This document shows, piece by piece, positions 30,845 through 41,879 of a stretch of DNA of 64,000 bases. This DNA is from Bradyrhizobium liaoningense (lineage in GTDB: Bacteria > Pseudomonadota > Alphaproteobacteria > Rhizobiales > Xanthobacteraceae). Below the pieces are notes generated by a model that saw only the letters and a program-made list of their open reading frames with translations, was not told the DNA's origin and did not search any database. The first letter of the stretch is position 1. The number at the start of each line of letters is the position of its first letter. The translations under genes and the position numbers were made by a program. The stretch covers positions 248,001 through 312,000 of the forward strand of contig NZ_JAFCJS010000001.1 of NCBI RefSeq assembly GCF_018130825.1. Direction: 5' to 3'.

Positions 30845-32041
30845 ATGAATGAACAACCTGAGAACCTCAGAAACTTTACCATCAACTTCGGCCCGCAACA
30901 CCCTGCGGCGCACGGCGTGCTGCGCCTGGTGCTGGAGCTGGACGGTGAGGTGGTCGCCCGCGTCGACCCGCATATCGGCCTGCTTCACCGCGGCACCGAA
31001 AAGCTGATCGAGCAGAAGACCTATCTCCAGGCGATCCCTTATTTCGACCGCCTCGACTACGTCGCGCCGATGAACCAGGAGCATGCCTTCTGCCTCGCCG
31101 CTGAAAAGCTGCTGGGCATCGAGGTGCCGCGCCGCGGCCAGCTCATCCGCGTGCTCTATTGCGAGATCGGCCGCATCCTGTCGCATCTGCTCAACGTCAC
31201 CACGCAGGCGATGGACGTCGGCGCGCTCACCCCGCCGCTGTGGGGCTTCGAAGAGCGCGAGAAGCTGATGGTGTTCTACGAGCGCGCCTCGGGCAGCCGC
31301 ATGCATGCAGCCTTCTTCCGCGTCGGCGGCGTGCATCAGGACCTGCCGCAGAAGCTGGTCGACGACATCGAGGCCTGGTGCGATCCGTTCCTGAAGGTCG
31401 TGGACGACCTCGACCGGCTGCTCACCGCCAACCGCATCTTCAAGCAGCGCAACGTCGACATCGGCGTGGTGCCGCTGAAGGAAGCCTGGGAGTGGGGTTT
31501 TTCGGGCGTGATGGTGCGCGGCTCGGGCGCGGCCTGGGACCTGCGCAAGTCGCAGCCCTATGAATGCTACGCCGAGATGGATTTCGACATTCCGATCGGC
31601 AAGAACGGCGACTGCTACGACCGCTATCTGATCCGCATGGAAGAGATGCGCCAGGCCGTGCGCATCATGAAGCAGTGCATCCAGAAGCTGAATGCGCCGG
31701 ATGGCAAGGGCCCCGTCGTCGTCGAGGACAACAAGGTCGCGCCGCCGCGCCGCGGCGAGATGAAGCGCTCGATGGAAGCGCTGATCCACCACTTCAAGCT
31801 CTACACCGAAGGCGTCCACGTGCCGGCCGGCGAAGTCTATGCCGCGGTCGAAGCGCCCAAGGGCGAGTTCGGCGTCTACCTGATCTCTGACGGCACCAAC
31901 AAGCCGTACAAGTGCAAGATCCGCGCGCCGGGCTTTGCCCATCTGCAGGCGATGGACCACATCTGCCGCGGCCATCTGCTCGCGGACGTCTCGGCGATCC
32001 TGGGCTCGCTCGACATCGTGTTCGGAGAGGTCGATCGGTGA
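30845..32041 (+). CDS. nuoD: NADH-quinone oxidoreductase subunit D
   Basis: A 398-aa 49-kDa-type subunit that forms the quinone pocket together with NuoB. The N-terminal loop [22 protein letters not shown] (conserved His residues that hold the quinone head) and the C-terminal [39 protein letters not shown] are typical. The Arg-rich RIGSRM-like segment ([23 protein letters not shown]) is present near residue 145. The stop codon TGA overlaps the ATG of the following methyltransferase gene (TGATG), which is unusual for nuo operons, where nuoE normally follows. Confidence 0.97.
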   Translation: MNEQPENLRNFTINFGPQHPAAHGVLRLVLELDGEVVARVDPHIGLLHRGTEKLIEQKTYLQAIPYFDRLDYVAPMNQEHAFCLAAEKLLGIEVPRRGQLIRVLYCEIGRILSHLLNVTTQAMDVGALTPPLWGFEEREKLMVFYERASGSRMHAAFFRVGGVHQDLPQKLVDDIEAWCDPFLKVVDDLDRLLTANRIFKQRNVDIGVVPLKEAWEWGFSGVMVRGSGAAWDLRKSQPYECYAEMDFDIPIGKNGDCYDRYLIRMEEMRQAVRIMKQCIQKLNAPDGKGPVVVEDNKVAPPRRGEMKRSMEALIHHFKLYTEGVHVPAGEVYAAVEAPKGEFGVYLISDGTNKPYKCKIRAPGFAHLQAMDHICRGHLLADVSAILGSLDIVFGEVDR

Positions 32042-33003
32042 TGGCGCAGGCGCCAATCCAGTTTGACCGCGCCTCGGGGGCCCTTGAAGGGGCCAACCTG
32101 TGGGAGCGGACGGCTGCCTTGGCGCTGGTGACGGGATCGAAGATCTCCTCGCACTTCTCGCACATGGGCTACATTGCCTGCGCCAATCTGTTGGCGAAGA
32201 CGCTGCCCAAGCGCAACATTGCGATCAAGCTCAACCCCGACGCCGTGTTCGAATTTCCCTACGGCGACGGCTACTGGAGCAAGCTGCTCAACCGCTCGTA
32301 CAATTATGAGGACGAGCTCGAGGTGCTGTTCGCCGACTCCGTCGACGTCGACTACACGCTGCTCGATTGCGGCGCCAATTACGGCTACTGGTCGGTGCTG
32401 GTGTCGAGCAAGCCGTTCGGCTCGCACAAGGCGATCGCGATCGAGCCGTCGGGCCAGAACTATCCGAAGCTCGCCAACAACGCCCGCGTGAATGGCAACC
32501 GCTTCGAGACCATGAAGTGCGCCATCGGCGCCGCCCGCGGCACGGCGCGTCTCTCCGGCACCAAGCACGAGGCCTTCAGCATCGCGGGTGACGCATCGGC
32601 AGGTGGGGAAGAGGTGCCGGTCCTGGCACTCGACAACCTGATTGACGACGGAAAGATCGCCGCCAGCGGCAAGTACCTGATCAAGCTCGACGTCGAGGGC
32701 GTCGAGATCGAGGCGATCAAGGGCGGCGCCCGGCTGCTCCAGGCCGACAGCGTCATCATGTGCGAGGAGCACGGCAGCGACCGCTCCCATGCCGTGTCGC
32801 GCTACATCCTCGAACAGACCCCGCTGAAGCTGATCGTGTTCGATCCGCGCAGCAACCGGATGGAGACCGTGACCGAGTTGTCGATCCTCGATCGCATCAA
32901 GGTCTCGACCCATGTCGGCTACAACGTTTTCGGCACCGCAAGCGCGTTCTGGCAGGACAGGATCGAATCCCTGAATGCCAAAACCGCGCGCCGCATGCAG
33001 TGA
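32041..33003 (+). CDS. FkbM-family SAM-dependent methyltransferase inside the nuo operon
   Basis: A 320-aa protein with the FkbM-type methyltransferase domain: motif I TLLDCGANYGYWSVL at residues 106-120, IAIEPSGQNYPKLANNA near 132-148, and the family signature IKLDVEGVEIEAIKGG near 214-229. The first 80 residues have no recognised domain and contain WERTAALALVTGSKISSHFSHMGY and FEFPYGDGYWSKLLNRSYNYEDE. FkbM proteins are known mostly as O-methyltransferases of sugars or secondary metabolites. The start at 32041 overlaps the nuoD stop by one base and the gene ends 12 bp before nuoE, so it is locked into complex I expression. A role in modifying a complex I subunit or a quinone is an inference from position only. 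Confidence 0.9.
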   Translation: MAQAPIQFDRASGALEGANLWERTAALALVTGSKISSHFSHMGYIACANLLAKTLPKRNIAIKLNPDAVFEFPYGDGYWSKLLNRSYNYEDELEVLFADSVDVDYTLLDCGANYGYWSVLVSSKPFGSHKAIAIEPSGQNYPKLANNARVNGNRFETMKCAIGAARGTARLSGTKHEAFSIAGDASAGGEEVPVLALDNLIDDGKIAASGKYLIKLDVEGVEIEAIKGGARLLQADSVIMCEEHGSDRSHAVSRYILEQTPLKLIVFDPRSNRMETVTELSILDRIKVSTHVGYNVFGTASAFWQDRIESLNAKTARRMQ

Positions 33004-33015
33004 GAGATTGAAGAG

Positions 33016-33627
33016 ATGTCCGTTCGCCGATTAGCACCGAAGGAAGTCCAGCCCGCGAGCTTTGCGTTCACGGAGGAGAACCTCGCATTCGCCAAGCAGC
33101 AGATCGCGAAATATCCGGCCGGCCGGCAAGCCTCCGCCGTCATCGCCATCCTCTGGCGGGCGCAGGAGCAGCACGACGGTTGGGTCTCGGAAGCCGCGAT
33201 CCGCGTTATCGCCGACATGCTCGACATGCCCTACATCCGCGTGCTCGAGGTCGCGACCTTCTACACGATGTTCCAGCTCGCACCCGTGGGCAAGAAGGCC
33301 CACGTCCAGGTTTGCGGCACCACGCCGTGCCGCCTGCGCGGCGCCGAGGATCTGATCCACGTCTGCGAGCACCGCATCCATCACGAGCCCTTCCATCTCT
33401 CCAAGGACGGCAATTTCAGCTGGGAGGAGGTCGAGTGCCTGGGGGCCTGCGTGAACGCGCCGATGGTGCTGATCGGCAAGGACACCTATGAGGACCTGAC
33501 CAAGGAAAGCTTCGGCAAGGTGCTCGACGGCTTTGCTTCGGGCAATCCGCCCAAGCCCGGCCCGCAGAACGGCCGCCAGTTCTCGGCGCCGATCACCGGG
33601 CCGACCACGCTGAAGGAGATCACCTGA
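33016..33627 (+). CDS. nuoE: NADH-quinone oxidoreductase subunit E
   Basis: A 203-aa 24-kDa-type subunit of the NADH dehydrogenase module, carrying [2Fe-2S] cluster N1a. The four ligands are visible: [14 protein letters not shown] (two Cys) and [12 protein letters not shown] (two Cys). The N-terminal helical part has [18 protein letters not shown], the standard segment. The Pro/Gly-rich C-terminal tail (about 30 residues) is common in alphaproteobacteria. Its stop overlaps the start of a small membrane protein gene (TGATG). Confidence 0.97.
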   Translation: MSVRRLAPKEVQPASFAFTEENLAFAKQQIAKYPAGRQASAVIAILWRAQEQHDGWVSEAAIRVIADMLDMPYIRVLEVATFYTMFQLAPVGKKAHVQVCGTTPCRLRGAEDLIHVCEHRIHHEPFHLSKDGNFSWEEVECLGACVNAPMVLIGKDTYEDLTKESFGKVLDGFASGNPPKPGPQNGRQFSAPITGPTTLKEIT

Positions 33628-33833
33628 TGCGTGATCTCTCGCAGCCTTCGGTGGAGGGGAGCGGTGCCATGAAGAAGTGGGGCTTCATCGCGATGCATGC
33701 CGCCGTGGCGGCTGCCTTCATCTTTCTCCTGCAACGCTTCAGCCTGAACGCGTCGCTGGAATCCAGCCTGCTCTGGGCGTTGACCTTTGCCGTCTGCGCC
33801 GCCGGACTTGCCTACAAGCAGTCCAATCGTTGA
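33627..33833 (+). CDS. small membrane protein between nuoE and nuoF
   Basis: A 68-aa protein with two adjacent hydrophobic stretches (about residues 20-38 and 48-62) and a basic tail; probably a two-span or hairpin membrane protein. The first ATG overlaps the nuoE stop and has AAGGAG upstream. A second in-frame ATG at 33669, preceded by GGAGGGG, gives a 54-aa version that starts at MKKWGF; both starts are plausible. It ends 15 bp before nuoF. I recognise no family. Operon position suggests a complex I accessory or assembly factor, but the sequence gives no direct clue. Confidence 0.75.
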   Translation: MRDLSQPSVEGSGAMKKWGFIAMHAAVAAAFIFLLQRFSLNASLESSLLWALTFAVCAAGLAYKQSNR

Positions 33834-33848
33834 TCGGAAAGCACTGAT

Positions 33849-35174
<1,326 letters not shown>

Positions 35175-35179
35175 GAGAC

Positions 35180-37255
35180 ATGACCAAGCTCATCATCGAC
35201 GGCAAAGAGATCGATGTCCCCGCCGAGTACACGCTGCTTCAGGCGTGCGAGGCGGCCGGCGCCGAGATTCCGCGCTTCTGCTATCACGAGCGGCTGTCGA
35301 TCGCCGGCAATTGCCGGATGTGCCTCGTCGAGGTGAAGGGCGGCCCGAAGCCGGTCGCCAGCTGCGCCTGGGGCGTGCGCGACTGCCGTCCGGGCCCGAA
35401 GGGCGAGCCGCCGGAGATCTCCACGCGTTCGCCGATGGTGAAGAAGGCGCGCGAAGGCGTGATGGAATTCCTTCTCATCAACCATCCGCTGGACTGCCCG
35501 ATCTGCGACCAGGGCGGCGAGTGCGACCTGCAGGACCAGGCGATGGGCTATGGTGTCGACACCAGCCGCTTCGCCGAGAACAAGCGCGCCGTCGAGGACA
35601 AGTATCTCGGCGCGCTGGTCAAGACCTCGATGAACCGCTGCATCCAGTGCACGCGCTGCGTCCGCTTCTCGGCGGAAGTCGCCGGCGCGCCCGAGATGGG
35701 CGCGACGGGGCGCGGCGAGGACATGGAGATCACGACCTATCTCCAGCACGCGCTGACCTCGGAACTGCAGGGCAATCTCGTCGACATCTGCCCGGTCGGC
35801 GCGCTGACCTCGAAACCCTATGCGTTCGCGGCGCGTCCGTGGGAGCTCGGCAAGACTCAGTCGATCGACGTCATGGACGGCGTCGGATCGGCGATCCGCG
35901 TCGACACCCGCGGCCGTGAGGTGATGCGCGTGCTGCCGCGCATCAACGAGGCCGTGAACGAGGAGTGGATCTCCGACAAGACCCGCCACATCGTCGACGG
36001 CCTGCGCACCCAGCGCCTCGACCGGCCCTATATCCGCGAGGCCGGCAAGCTGCGCGCGGCGAGCTGGCAGGAGGCCTTCGCCGCGATCGCCTCCAAGGCG
36101 GCGCGCACCGACGGCAAGCGCATCGGCGCGATCGCCGGCGACCTCGCCGGCGTCGAGGAGATGTTCGCGCTGAAGGATCTCCTGTCGAAGTACGGCTCGA
36201 GCAATCTGGCGGTGCAGGGCGGCGATGCCTTCGACCCCGCGCTCGGCCGCGGCTCCTACATCTTCAATCCGACGCTGGTCGGCGTCGAGCAGGCGGACGC
36301 GCTGCTCATCATCGGCGCCAATCCGCGGAAAGAGGCGGCCGTGTTCAACGCCCGCATCCGCAAGCGCTGGCGAGGCGGCGGCTTCAAGGTCGGCGTGATC
36401 GGCGCCAAGGCCGACCTGACCTATGATTACGACCATCTCGGCGCGGGAACCGAGACGCTCGGTGAGCTCGCGGCCGGCAAGCACTCCTTCATGGACGTGC
36501 TGAAGAACGCCAAGCACCCGATCATTTTGGTCGGCGCCGGCGCGGCCGCCCGTCACGACGGCGCCGCCATCCTCGCAGCTAGCGCCAAGCTCGCGCTCGA
36601 TGTCGGCGCGGTCAAGGACGGCTGGAACGGCTTCGGCGTGCTGCACGAGACCGCCTCACGCGTCGGCGCGCTCGACATCGGCTTCGCCGCAACCGCGGGT
36701 GGGCTGAACGCTGCGCAGATGACGACGTTCGGCACGCTGGACCTGTTGTTCCTGCTTGGCGCCGACGAGATCAAGGCGCCGGACGGCACCTTCGTCGTCT
36801 ATATCGGCACCCATGGCGACCGCGGCGCGCATCGCGCCGACGTGATCCTGCCGGCCGCCGCCTACACCGAGAAGTCCGCGATCTACGTCAACACCGAAGG
36901 CCGCGTGCAGATGACCGGTCGCGCCGCGTTCCCACCGGGCGAGGCCCGCGAGGACTGGGCGATCGTCCGTGCGCTGTCGGAAGCGCTCGGCAAGAAGCTC
37001 GGTTATGACTCGCTCTCGGCGCTGCGCCAGGCGATCTTCAAGGCCGTGCCGCATCTGATCCGTCTCGACCAGATCGAGGCCGGCTCCGCCGACCAGATCA
37101 AGAAGCTGGCGGGGAAGGGCGGCTCGCCCGAGAAGGCGCCGTTCAAGCCGCTGGTCGAGGACTTCTATTTGACCAACCCAATCGCGCGTGCGTCCGCCGT
37201 GATGGCGGAGTGCTCGCGGCTTGCCTCCGGGCAGATGCTGACCGCAGCGGAGTGA
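35180..37255 (+). CDS. nuoG: NADH-quinone oxidoreductase subunit G
   Basis: A 691-aa 75-kDa-type subunit with several iron-sulfur clusters that pass electrons from NuoF to NuoI/NuoB. The N-terminal ferredoxin domain has [17 protein letters not shown] (cluster N1b). A His-Cys cluster motif follows in [17 protein letters not shown], and [11 protein letters not shown] with [13 protein letters not shown] holds another [4Fe-4S] site. From about residue 230 on comes the molybdopterin-oxidoreductase-like fold without cofactor. At 691 aa it has the shorter mitochondrial/alphaproteobacterial length, not the 900-aa E. coli form. It is 10 bp before nuoH. Confidence 0.98.
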   Translation: MTKLIIDGKEIDVPAEYTLLQACEAAGAEIPRFCYHERLSIAGNCRMCLVEVKGGPKPVASCAWGVRDCRPGPKGEPPEISTRSPMVKKAREGVMEFLLINHPLDCPICDQGGECDLQDQAMGYGVDTSRFAENKRAVEDKYLGALVKTSMNRCIQCTRCVRFSAEVAGAPEMGATGRGEDMEITTYLQHALTSELQGNLVDICPVGALTSKPYAFAARPWELGKTQSIDVMDGVGSAIRVDTRGREVMRVLPRINEAVNEEWISDKTRHIVDGLRTQRLDRPYIREAGKLRAASWQEAFAAIASKAARTDGKRIGAIAGDLAGVEEMFALKDLLSKYGSSNLAVQGGDAFDPALGRGSYIFNPTLVGVEQADALLIIGANPRKEAAVFNARIRKRWRGGGFKVGVIGAKADLTYDYDHLGAGTETLGELAAGKHSFMDVLKNAKHPIILVGAGAAARHDGAAILAASAKLALDVGAVKDGWNGFGVLHETASRVGALDIGFAATAGGLNAAQMTTFGTLDLLFLLGADEIKAPDGTFVVYIGTHGDRGAHRADVILPAAAYTEKSAIYVNTEGRVQMTGRAAFPPGEAREDWAIVRALSEALGKKLGYDSLSALRQAIFKAVPHLIRLDQIEAGSADQIKKLAGKGGSPEKAPFKPLVEDFYLTNPIARASAVMAECSRLASGQMLTAAE

Positions 37256-37265
37256 GCGTGATCTG

Positions 37266-38333
37266 ATGGAATTTTTCGAAAGCGCATTCTGGACCGGGTT
37301 CCTCTGGCCGCTGATCATCATGGTCGCCGAGAGCGTCCTGGTGCTCGTCGTCCTGCTGGTGGCGATCGCTTACATCCTGCTCGCCGACCGCAAGATCTGG
37401 GCGGCGGTGCAGATCCGCCGCGGCCCGAACGTGGTCGGCCCGTGGGGCCTGCTGCAGTCCTTCGCGGACCTGCTCAAGTTCGTGCTGAAGGAGCCGATCA
37501 TTCCGGCCGGCGCCAACAAGGGCGTGTTCCTGCTCGCGCCGCTGGTGTCCTGCGTGCTCGCGCTCGCGGCCTGGGCGGTGATCCCGACCAATCTCGGCTG
37601 GGTGATCTCCGACATCAATGTCGGCGTGCTCTTCATCTTCGCGATCTCGTCGCTGTCGATCTACGGCATCATCATGGCCGGCTGGTCGTCGAACTCGAAG
37701 TACCCGTTCCTGGCCGCGCTGCGCTCGGCGGCGCAGATGGTGTCCTATGAAGTCTCGATCGGCTTCGTCATCATCACGGTGCTGCTCTGCGCCGGCACGC
37801 TGAACCTCTCGGCCGTGGTCGAGGCCCAGCACGCGCGCGGCCTTGCGAGCCTGATCGGGCTGCCGCAGCTGACCATCCTGAACTGGTACGTCTGGCCGCT
37901 GTTCCCGATGTTCGTGGTGTTCTACGTCTCGGCGCTGGCGGAAACCAACCGTCCGCCCTTCGACCTCGTCGAAGCGGAATCCGAGCTCGTCGCCGGCTTC
38001 ATGGTCGAATACGGCTCGACGCCGTATCTGCTGTTCATGCTCGGCGAATACGTGGCGATCGTCACGATGTGCGCGTTGGCGACGATCCTGTTCCTCGGAG
38101 GCTGGCTGCCGCCGGTGGACCTGCCGCCCTTCAACTGGGTGCCGGGGATCATCTGGTTCGCGCTGAAACTGTTCTTCATGTTCTTCCTGTTCGCGATGGC
38201 AAAGGCGATCGTGCCGCGCTACCGCTACGACCAACTGATGCGCCTCGGCTGGAAGGTGTTCCTGCCGCTGTCGCTGGCGATGGTGATCGTGGTGGCCGGC
38301 GTGCTGCATTTCGCCGGCATCGCGCCGAAGTGA
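37266..38333 (+). CDS. nuoH: NADH-quinone oxidoreductase subunit H
   Basis: A 355-aa membrane subunit (ND1-like) that lines the quinone channel and couples it to the proton pumps. Eight or nine membrane segments. Diagnostic loops are visible: [31 protein letters not shown] near residue 45, [11 protein letters not shown] near 78, [21 protein letters not shown] near 141-161, and [24 protein letters not shown] near 227-250 with the key acidic residues. No anomalies. It lies 10 bp after nuoG and 11 bp before nuoI. Confidence 0.98.
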   Translation: MEFFESAFWTGFLWPLIIMVAESVLVLVVLLVAIAYILLADRKIWAAVQIRRGPNVVGPWGLLQSFADLLKFVLKEPIIPAGANKGVFLLAPLVSCVLALAAWAVIPTNLGWVISDINVGVLFIFAISSLSIYGIIMAGWSSNSKYPFLAALRSAAQMVSYEVSIGFVIITVLLCAGTLNLSAVVEAQHARGLASLIGLPQLTILNWYVWPLFPMFVVFYVSALAETNRPPFDLVEAESELVAGFMVEYGSTPYLLFMLGEYVAIVTMCALATILFLGGWLPPVDLPPFNWVPGIIWFALKLFFMFFLFAMAKAIVPRYRYDQLMRLGWKVFLPLSLAMVIVVAGVLHFAGIAPK

Positions 38334-38344
38334 GGGCCGTCGTC

Positions 38345-38839
38345 ATGGGTATCAACATCAACGCCACTGCACGCTCGCTTCTGCTGTCGGAATTCGTCTC
38401 GGCGTTTTTCCTCGCCATGCGCTATTTCTTCCAGCCGAAGCCGACGCTGAACTATCCGTTCGAGAAGGGCCCGATCTCGCCGCGCTTCCGCGGCGAGCAT
38501 GCGCTGCGCCGCTATCCGAACGGCGAGGAGCGCTGCATCGCCTGCAAGCTGTGCGAGGCGGTCTGCCCGGCGCAGGCCATCACCATCGAGGCCGGCCCGC
38601 GCCGCAACGACGGCACCCGCCGCACCGTGCGCTACGACATCGACATGGTGAAATGCATCTATTGCGGCCTCTGCCAGGAGGCCTGTCCGGTCGACGCCAT
38701 CGTCGAAGGTCCGAACTTCGAGTTCGCGACCGAGACCCGCGAGGAACTGTTCTATGACAAGGCCAAGCTGCTCGCCAACGGCGACCGCTGGGAACGCGAG
38801 ATCGCGAAGGCGATCGAGCTCGACGCGCCTTACCGGTGA
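38345..38839 (+). CDS. nuoI: NADH-quinone oxidoreductase subunit I
   Basis: A 164-aa subunit with two [4Fe-4S] clusters (N6a and N6b) that bridges NuoG and NuoB. Both ferredoxin motifs are complete: [17 protein letters not shown] and [17 protein letters not shown]. An amphipathic N-terminal helix ([18 protein letters not shown]) attaches it to the membrane arm. The start at 38345 gives the normal length; the longer frame upstream reads through nuoH. Confidence 0.97.
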   Translation: MGININATARSLLLSEFVSAFFLAMRYFFQPKPTLNYPFEKGPISPRFRGEHALRRYPNGEERCIACKLCEAVCPAQAITIEAGPRRNDGTRRTVRYDIDMVKCIYCGLCQEACPVDAIVEGPNFEFATETREELFYDKAKLLANGDRWEREIAKAIELDAPYR

Positions 38840-38848
38840 GATGAGAGC

Positions 38849-39487
38849 ATGATCCTTCCCGCGCTGTTCTTCTATCTCTTCGCCGGCATCTGCGTTGCCT
38901 CGGCGGTGATGGTGATTGTCTCGCGCAATCCCGTGCACTCCGTGCTGTACCTGATCCTGGCCTTCGTCAACGCCTCCGGCCTGTTCGTGCTGATGGGCGC
39001 CGAGTTCCTCGGCATGATGCTGATCGTCGTCTATGTCGGCGCGGTCGCGGTGCTGTTCCTGTTCGTGATCATGATGCTCGACGTCGACTTCCTCGAGCTG
39101 CGCGAGGGCTTCATCGAGTACCTCCCGGTCGGCCTCGTGATCGGCGGCATCTTCCTGTTCGAGCTGCTGCTCACCGTCGGCTTCTGGGTCATCAACCCCG
39201 GCGTCTCCAAGACGATCACGGCGGCGATCCCGACCAACGTCTCCAACACCGAGGCGCTGGGGCTCGTGCTCTATACGAAGTACATCCACTACTTCCAGCT
39301 CGCGGGCATGGTGCTTCTGGTCGCCATGATCGGCGCCATCGTGCTGACGCTGCGGCACAAGGCCAACGTGAAGCGGCAGGACATCAACGTTCAGAACGCG
39401 CGCACGCCCGAGATGGCGATGGCGATGCGCAAGGTGGCGCCGGGGCAGGGCCTCCAGGATGCCGATGCGGCGGAGTGGGTGAAATGA
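38849..39487 (+). CDS. nuoJ: NADH-quinone oxidoreductase subunit J
   Basis: A 212-aa membrane subunit (ND6-like) with five hydrophobic segments. The third one, [25 protein letters not shown], carries the conserved Gly/Tyr pi-bulge region linked to the active-deactive transition. The C-terminal tail ([35 protein letters not shown]) is polar, as usual in alphaproteobacteria. Its stop overlaps the nuoK ATG by 4 bp (ATGA). Confidence 0.97.
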   Translation: MILPALFFYLFAGICVASAVMVIVSRNPVHSVLYLILAFVNASGLFVLMGAEFLGMMLIVVYVGAVAVLFLFVIMMLDVDFLELREGFIEYLPVGLVIGGIFLFELLLTVGFWVINPGVSKTITAAIPTNVSNTEALGLVLYTKYIHYFQLAGMVLLVAMIGAIVLTLRHKANVKRQDINVQNARTPEMAMAMRKVAPGQGLQDADAAEWVK

Positions 39488-39792
39488 CGATCGGGCTCGG
39501 ACATTATCTGGCGGTCGGCGCGATCCTGTTCACGCTCGGGATCCTCGGCATCTTCCTGAACCGCAAGAACATCATCGTCATCCTGATGTCGATCGAGCTG
39601 ATCCTGCTCTCGGTCAACATCAACCTCGTGGCGTTCTCGACCTTCCTCGGCGACATCGTCGGCCAGGTCTTCGCGCTCCTGGTGCTGACGGTCGCGGCCG
39701 CTGAAGCCGCGATCGGTCTCGCCATCCTGGTGGTCTATTTCCGCAACCGCGGCTCGATCGCGGTTGAGGACGTCAATCTGATGAAGGGCTGA
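39484..39792 (+). CDS. nuoK: NADH-quinone oxidoreductase subunit K
   Basis: A 102-aa membrane subunit (ND4L-like) with three segments. The membrane-buried glutamates needed for proton transfer are present: [15 protein letters not shown] (Glu36 region) and [18 protein letters not shown] (Glu72 region). The start at 39484 is the ATG that overlaps the nuoJ stop; an in-frame codon 9 bp earlier is not needed. Normal length. Confidence 0.97.
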   Translation: MTIGLGHYLAVGAILFTLGILGIFLNRKNIIVILMSIELILLSVNINLVAFSTFLGDIVGQVFALLVLTVAAAEAAIGLAILVVYFRNRGSIAVEDVNLMKG

Positions 39793-39800
39793 GCTCTCAA

Positions 39801-41879
39801 ATGGTTCAGGCAATCGTTTTCCTGCCCCTGCTGGGCGCCATTCTGGCCGGGCTCATCTCCCTGGTCGGTGCGCATGCCCGCAACCCCTCGGGCGACGAGG
39901 TCGAGCATCACGGCGACCATGGCCACGGCGATGCCCACGCATCGGCTGCCCATGACGACCATGGGCACGACGATCACGGTCATGACGACCACGGCCACGG
40001 CCCGGTCGAGCCGGCTGCTGCGGGCTCGCGCGCGGCGGAGCTGATCACCACGGGACTGCTGTTCGTCGCGGCGGCGCTGTCCTGGATGACGCTGGTCGAC
40101 GTCGGCTTCATGCACCATGACGCCCGCATCCAGCTGCTGCCCTTCATCTTCTCCGGCGACCTCCAGGTCTGGTGGACCCTGCGCGTCGACACGCTCACCG
40201 CCGTGATGCTGGTGGTGGTGACGACGGTGTCCTCGCTCGTGCACCTCTATTCCATCGGCTACATGGACGAGGATCCGTATCGGCCGCGCTTCTTCGGCTA
40301 TCTCAGCCTGTTCACCTTCGCCATGCTGATGCTGGTGACGGCGGACAACCTGGTCCAGCTGTTCTTCGGTTGGGAAGGCGTGGGTCTGGCGAGCTACCTG
40401 CTGATCGGCTTCTGGTACCAGAAGCCGTCGGCGAACGCCGCCGCCATCAAGGCCTTCGTGGTCAACCGCGTCGGCGATTTCGGCTTCGCGCTCGGTATCT
40501 TCGCGATCTTCATGCTGGCCGGCTCGACCGATTTCGAGACCATCTTCCATGCCGCACCCGGCCTCACCGGCAAGACCATCAACTTCCTCGGCTGGCACGC
40601 CGACGCGCTGACCCTGACCTGCCTGCTGCTGTTCATGGGTGCGATGGGCAAGTCGGCGCAGTTCCTGCTGCACACCTGGTTGCCGGACGCGATGGAAGGC
40701 CCGACCCCGGTCTCGGCGCTGATCCATGCCGCGACCATGGTCACCGCGGGCGTCTTCATGGTGGCGCGCCTGTCGCCGCTGTTCGAGCTCGCCCCGACCG
40801 CCCAGGCCGTGGTGATGTTCTTCGGCGCGACCACGGCGTTCTTCGCGGCCACGATCGGCCTCGTCCAGAACGACATCAAGCGCATCGTCGCCTACTCGAC
40901 CTGTTCGCAGCTCGGCTACATGTTCGTGGCGATGGGAGCAGGGGCCTATTCGGTCGGCATGTTCCACTTGTTCACGCACGCCTTCTTCAAGGCGCTGCTG
41001 TTCCTAGGCTCCGGCTCGGTGATCTACGCGATGCACCACGAGCAGGACATCCGCAACATGGGCGGCCTCTGGCGCAAGATCCCCTACACCTATGCGGTGA
41101 TGGTGGTCGGCACGCTGGCCCTGACCGGATTCCCGCTCACCGCCGGCTACTTCTCCAAGGACGCGATCATCGAGTCCGCCTACGCCTCGCACAATCCGTT
41201 CGGGGTCTACGGCTTCCTGATGACCGTCGTCGCCGCCGGCCTGACCTCGTTCTACTCCTGGCGCCTGATCTTCAAGACCTTCCACGGCGAGCCGCATGAC
41301 GAGCATCATTACGAGGCCGCGCATGAAGCTCCGCTCTGGATCCTGATCCCGATCGGCGTGCTCGCGGTCGGCTCGTTCGTCGCGGGTCTGCCGTTCAAGG
41401 AGCTGTTCGCAGGCCACGGCGTCGAAGAATTCTTCCGCGAGTCCGTGAAGATGAACCCGCACATCATCGAGGAGATGCACCACATCCCCGAGACCATCGC
41501 CTTCCTGCCGACGGTGATGATGGTGCTGGGCTTCCTGGTGTCGTACCTGTTCTACATCCGCCGGCCTTACATCCCCGTTCGGCTCGCCGCAGAGCATCCG
41601 ATGCTGTACCAGTTCCTGCTCAACAAATGGTACTTCGACGAGCTCTACGAGATCATCTTCGTCCGTCCGGCCAAGTGGATCGGCTATCAGCTCTGGAAGA
41701 AGGGCGACGGCTTCATCATCGACGGCTTCGGTCCTGACGGCGTCTCCGCCCGCGTGCTGGACGTCACCCGCAACGTCGTGAAGATCCAGACCGGCTATCT
41801 CTATCACTACGCATTCGCCATGCTGATCGGTGCCGCCGGCCTGATCACCTGGTTCATGTTCGGCTTTGGAGGCCAGTAA
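39801..41879 (+). CDS. nuoL: NADH-quinone oxidoreductase subunit L with His-rich insertion
   Basis: A 692-aa antiporter-like proton-pumping subunit (ND5-like). The pumping residues are in place: Glu in [19 protein letters not shown] and Lys in [35 protein letters not shown]. The long C-terminal amphipathic helix and last membrane segment complete it. Unusual is residues 36-67, between TM1 and TM2: twelve His plus many Asp, with three tandem copies of HDDHG. Canonical NuoL proteins have only a short loop there. The gene is one base before nuoM, so the two are coupled. Confidence 0.97.
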   Translation: MVQAIVFLPLLGAILAGLISLVGAHARNPSGDEVEHHGDHGHGDAHASAAHDDHGHDDHGHDDHGHGPVEPAAAGSRAAELITTGLLFVAAALSWMTLVDVGFMHHDARIQLLPFIFSGDLQVWWTLRVDTLTAVMLVVVTTVSSLVHLYSIGYMDEDPYRPRFFGYLSLFTFAMLMLVTADNLVQLFFGWEGVGLASYLLIGFWYQKPSANAAAIKAFVVNRVGDFGFALGIFAIFMLAGSTDFETIFHAAPGLTGKTINFLGWHADALTLTCLLLFMGAMGKSAQFLLHTWLPDAMEGPTPVSALIHAATMVTAGVFMVARLSPLFELAPTAQAVVMFFGATTAFFAATIGLVQNDIKRIVAYSTCSQLGYMFVAMGAGAYSVGMFHLFTHAFFKALLFLGSGSVIYAMHHEQDIRNMGGLWRKIPYTYAVMVVGTLALTGFPLTAGYFSKDAIIESAYASHNPFGVYGFLMTVVAAGLTSFYSWRLIFKTFHGEPHDEHHYEAAHEAPLWILIPIGVLAVGSFVAGLPFKELFAGHGVEEFFRESVKMNPHIIEEMHHIPETIAFLPTVMMVLGFLVSYLFYIRRPYIPVRLAAEHPMLYQFLLNKWYFDELYEIIFVRPAKWIGYQLWKKGDGFIIDGFGPDGVSARVLDVTRNVVKIQTGYLYHYAFAMLIGAAGLITWFMFGFGGQ
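39951..39995 (+). repeat. three 15-bp tandem repeats encoding HDDHG in nuoL
   Basis: Three consecutive 15-bp units (39951, 39966 and 39981) each encode His-Asp-Asp-His-Gly, differing only at third codon positions (CAT/CAC, GAC/GAT). A further His-Gly pair follows. Copy number could vary between strains by slippage. Confidence 0.85.

Noticed and set aside
32041..33003. horizontal insertion into the nuo operon
   Set aside because: Codon use and GC look like the neighbours and the junctions are one-base overlaps, so a recent insertion is unlikely.
39951..39995. CRISPR or satellite-like array
   Set aside because: The tandem units are 15 bp, without spacers, in frame, and clearly encode part of NuoL.
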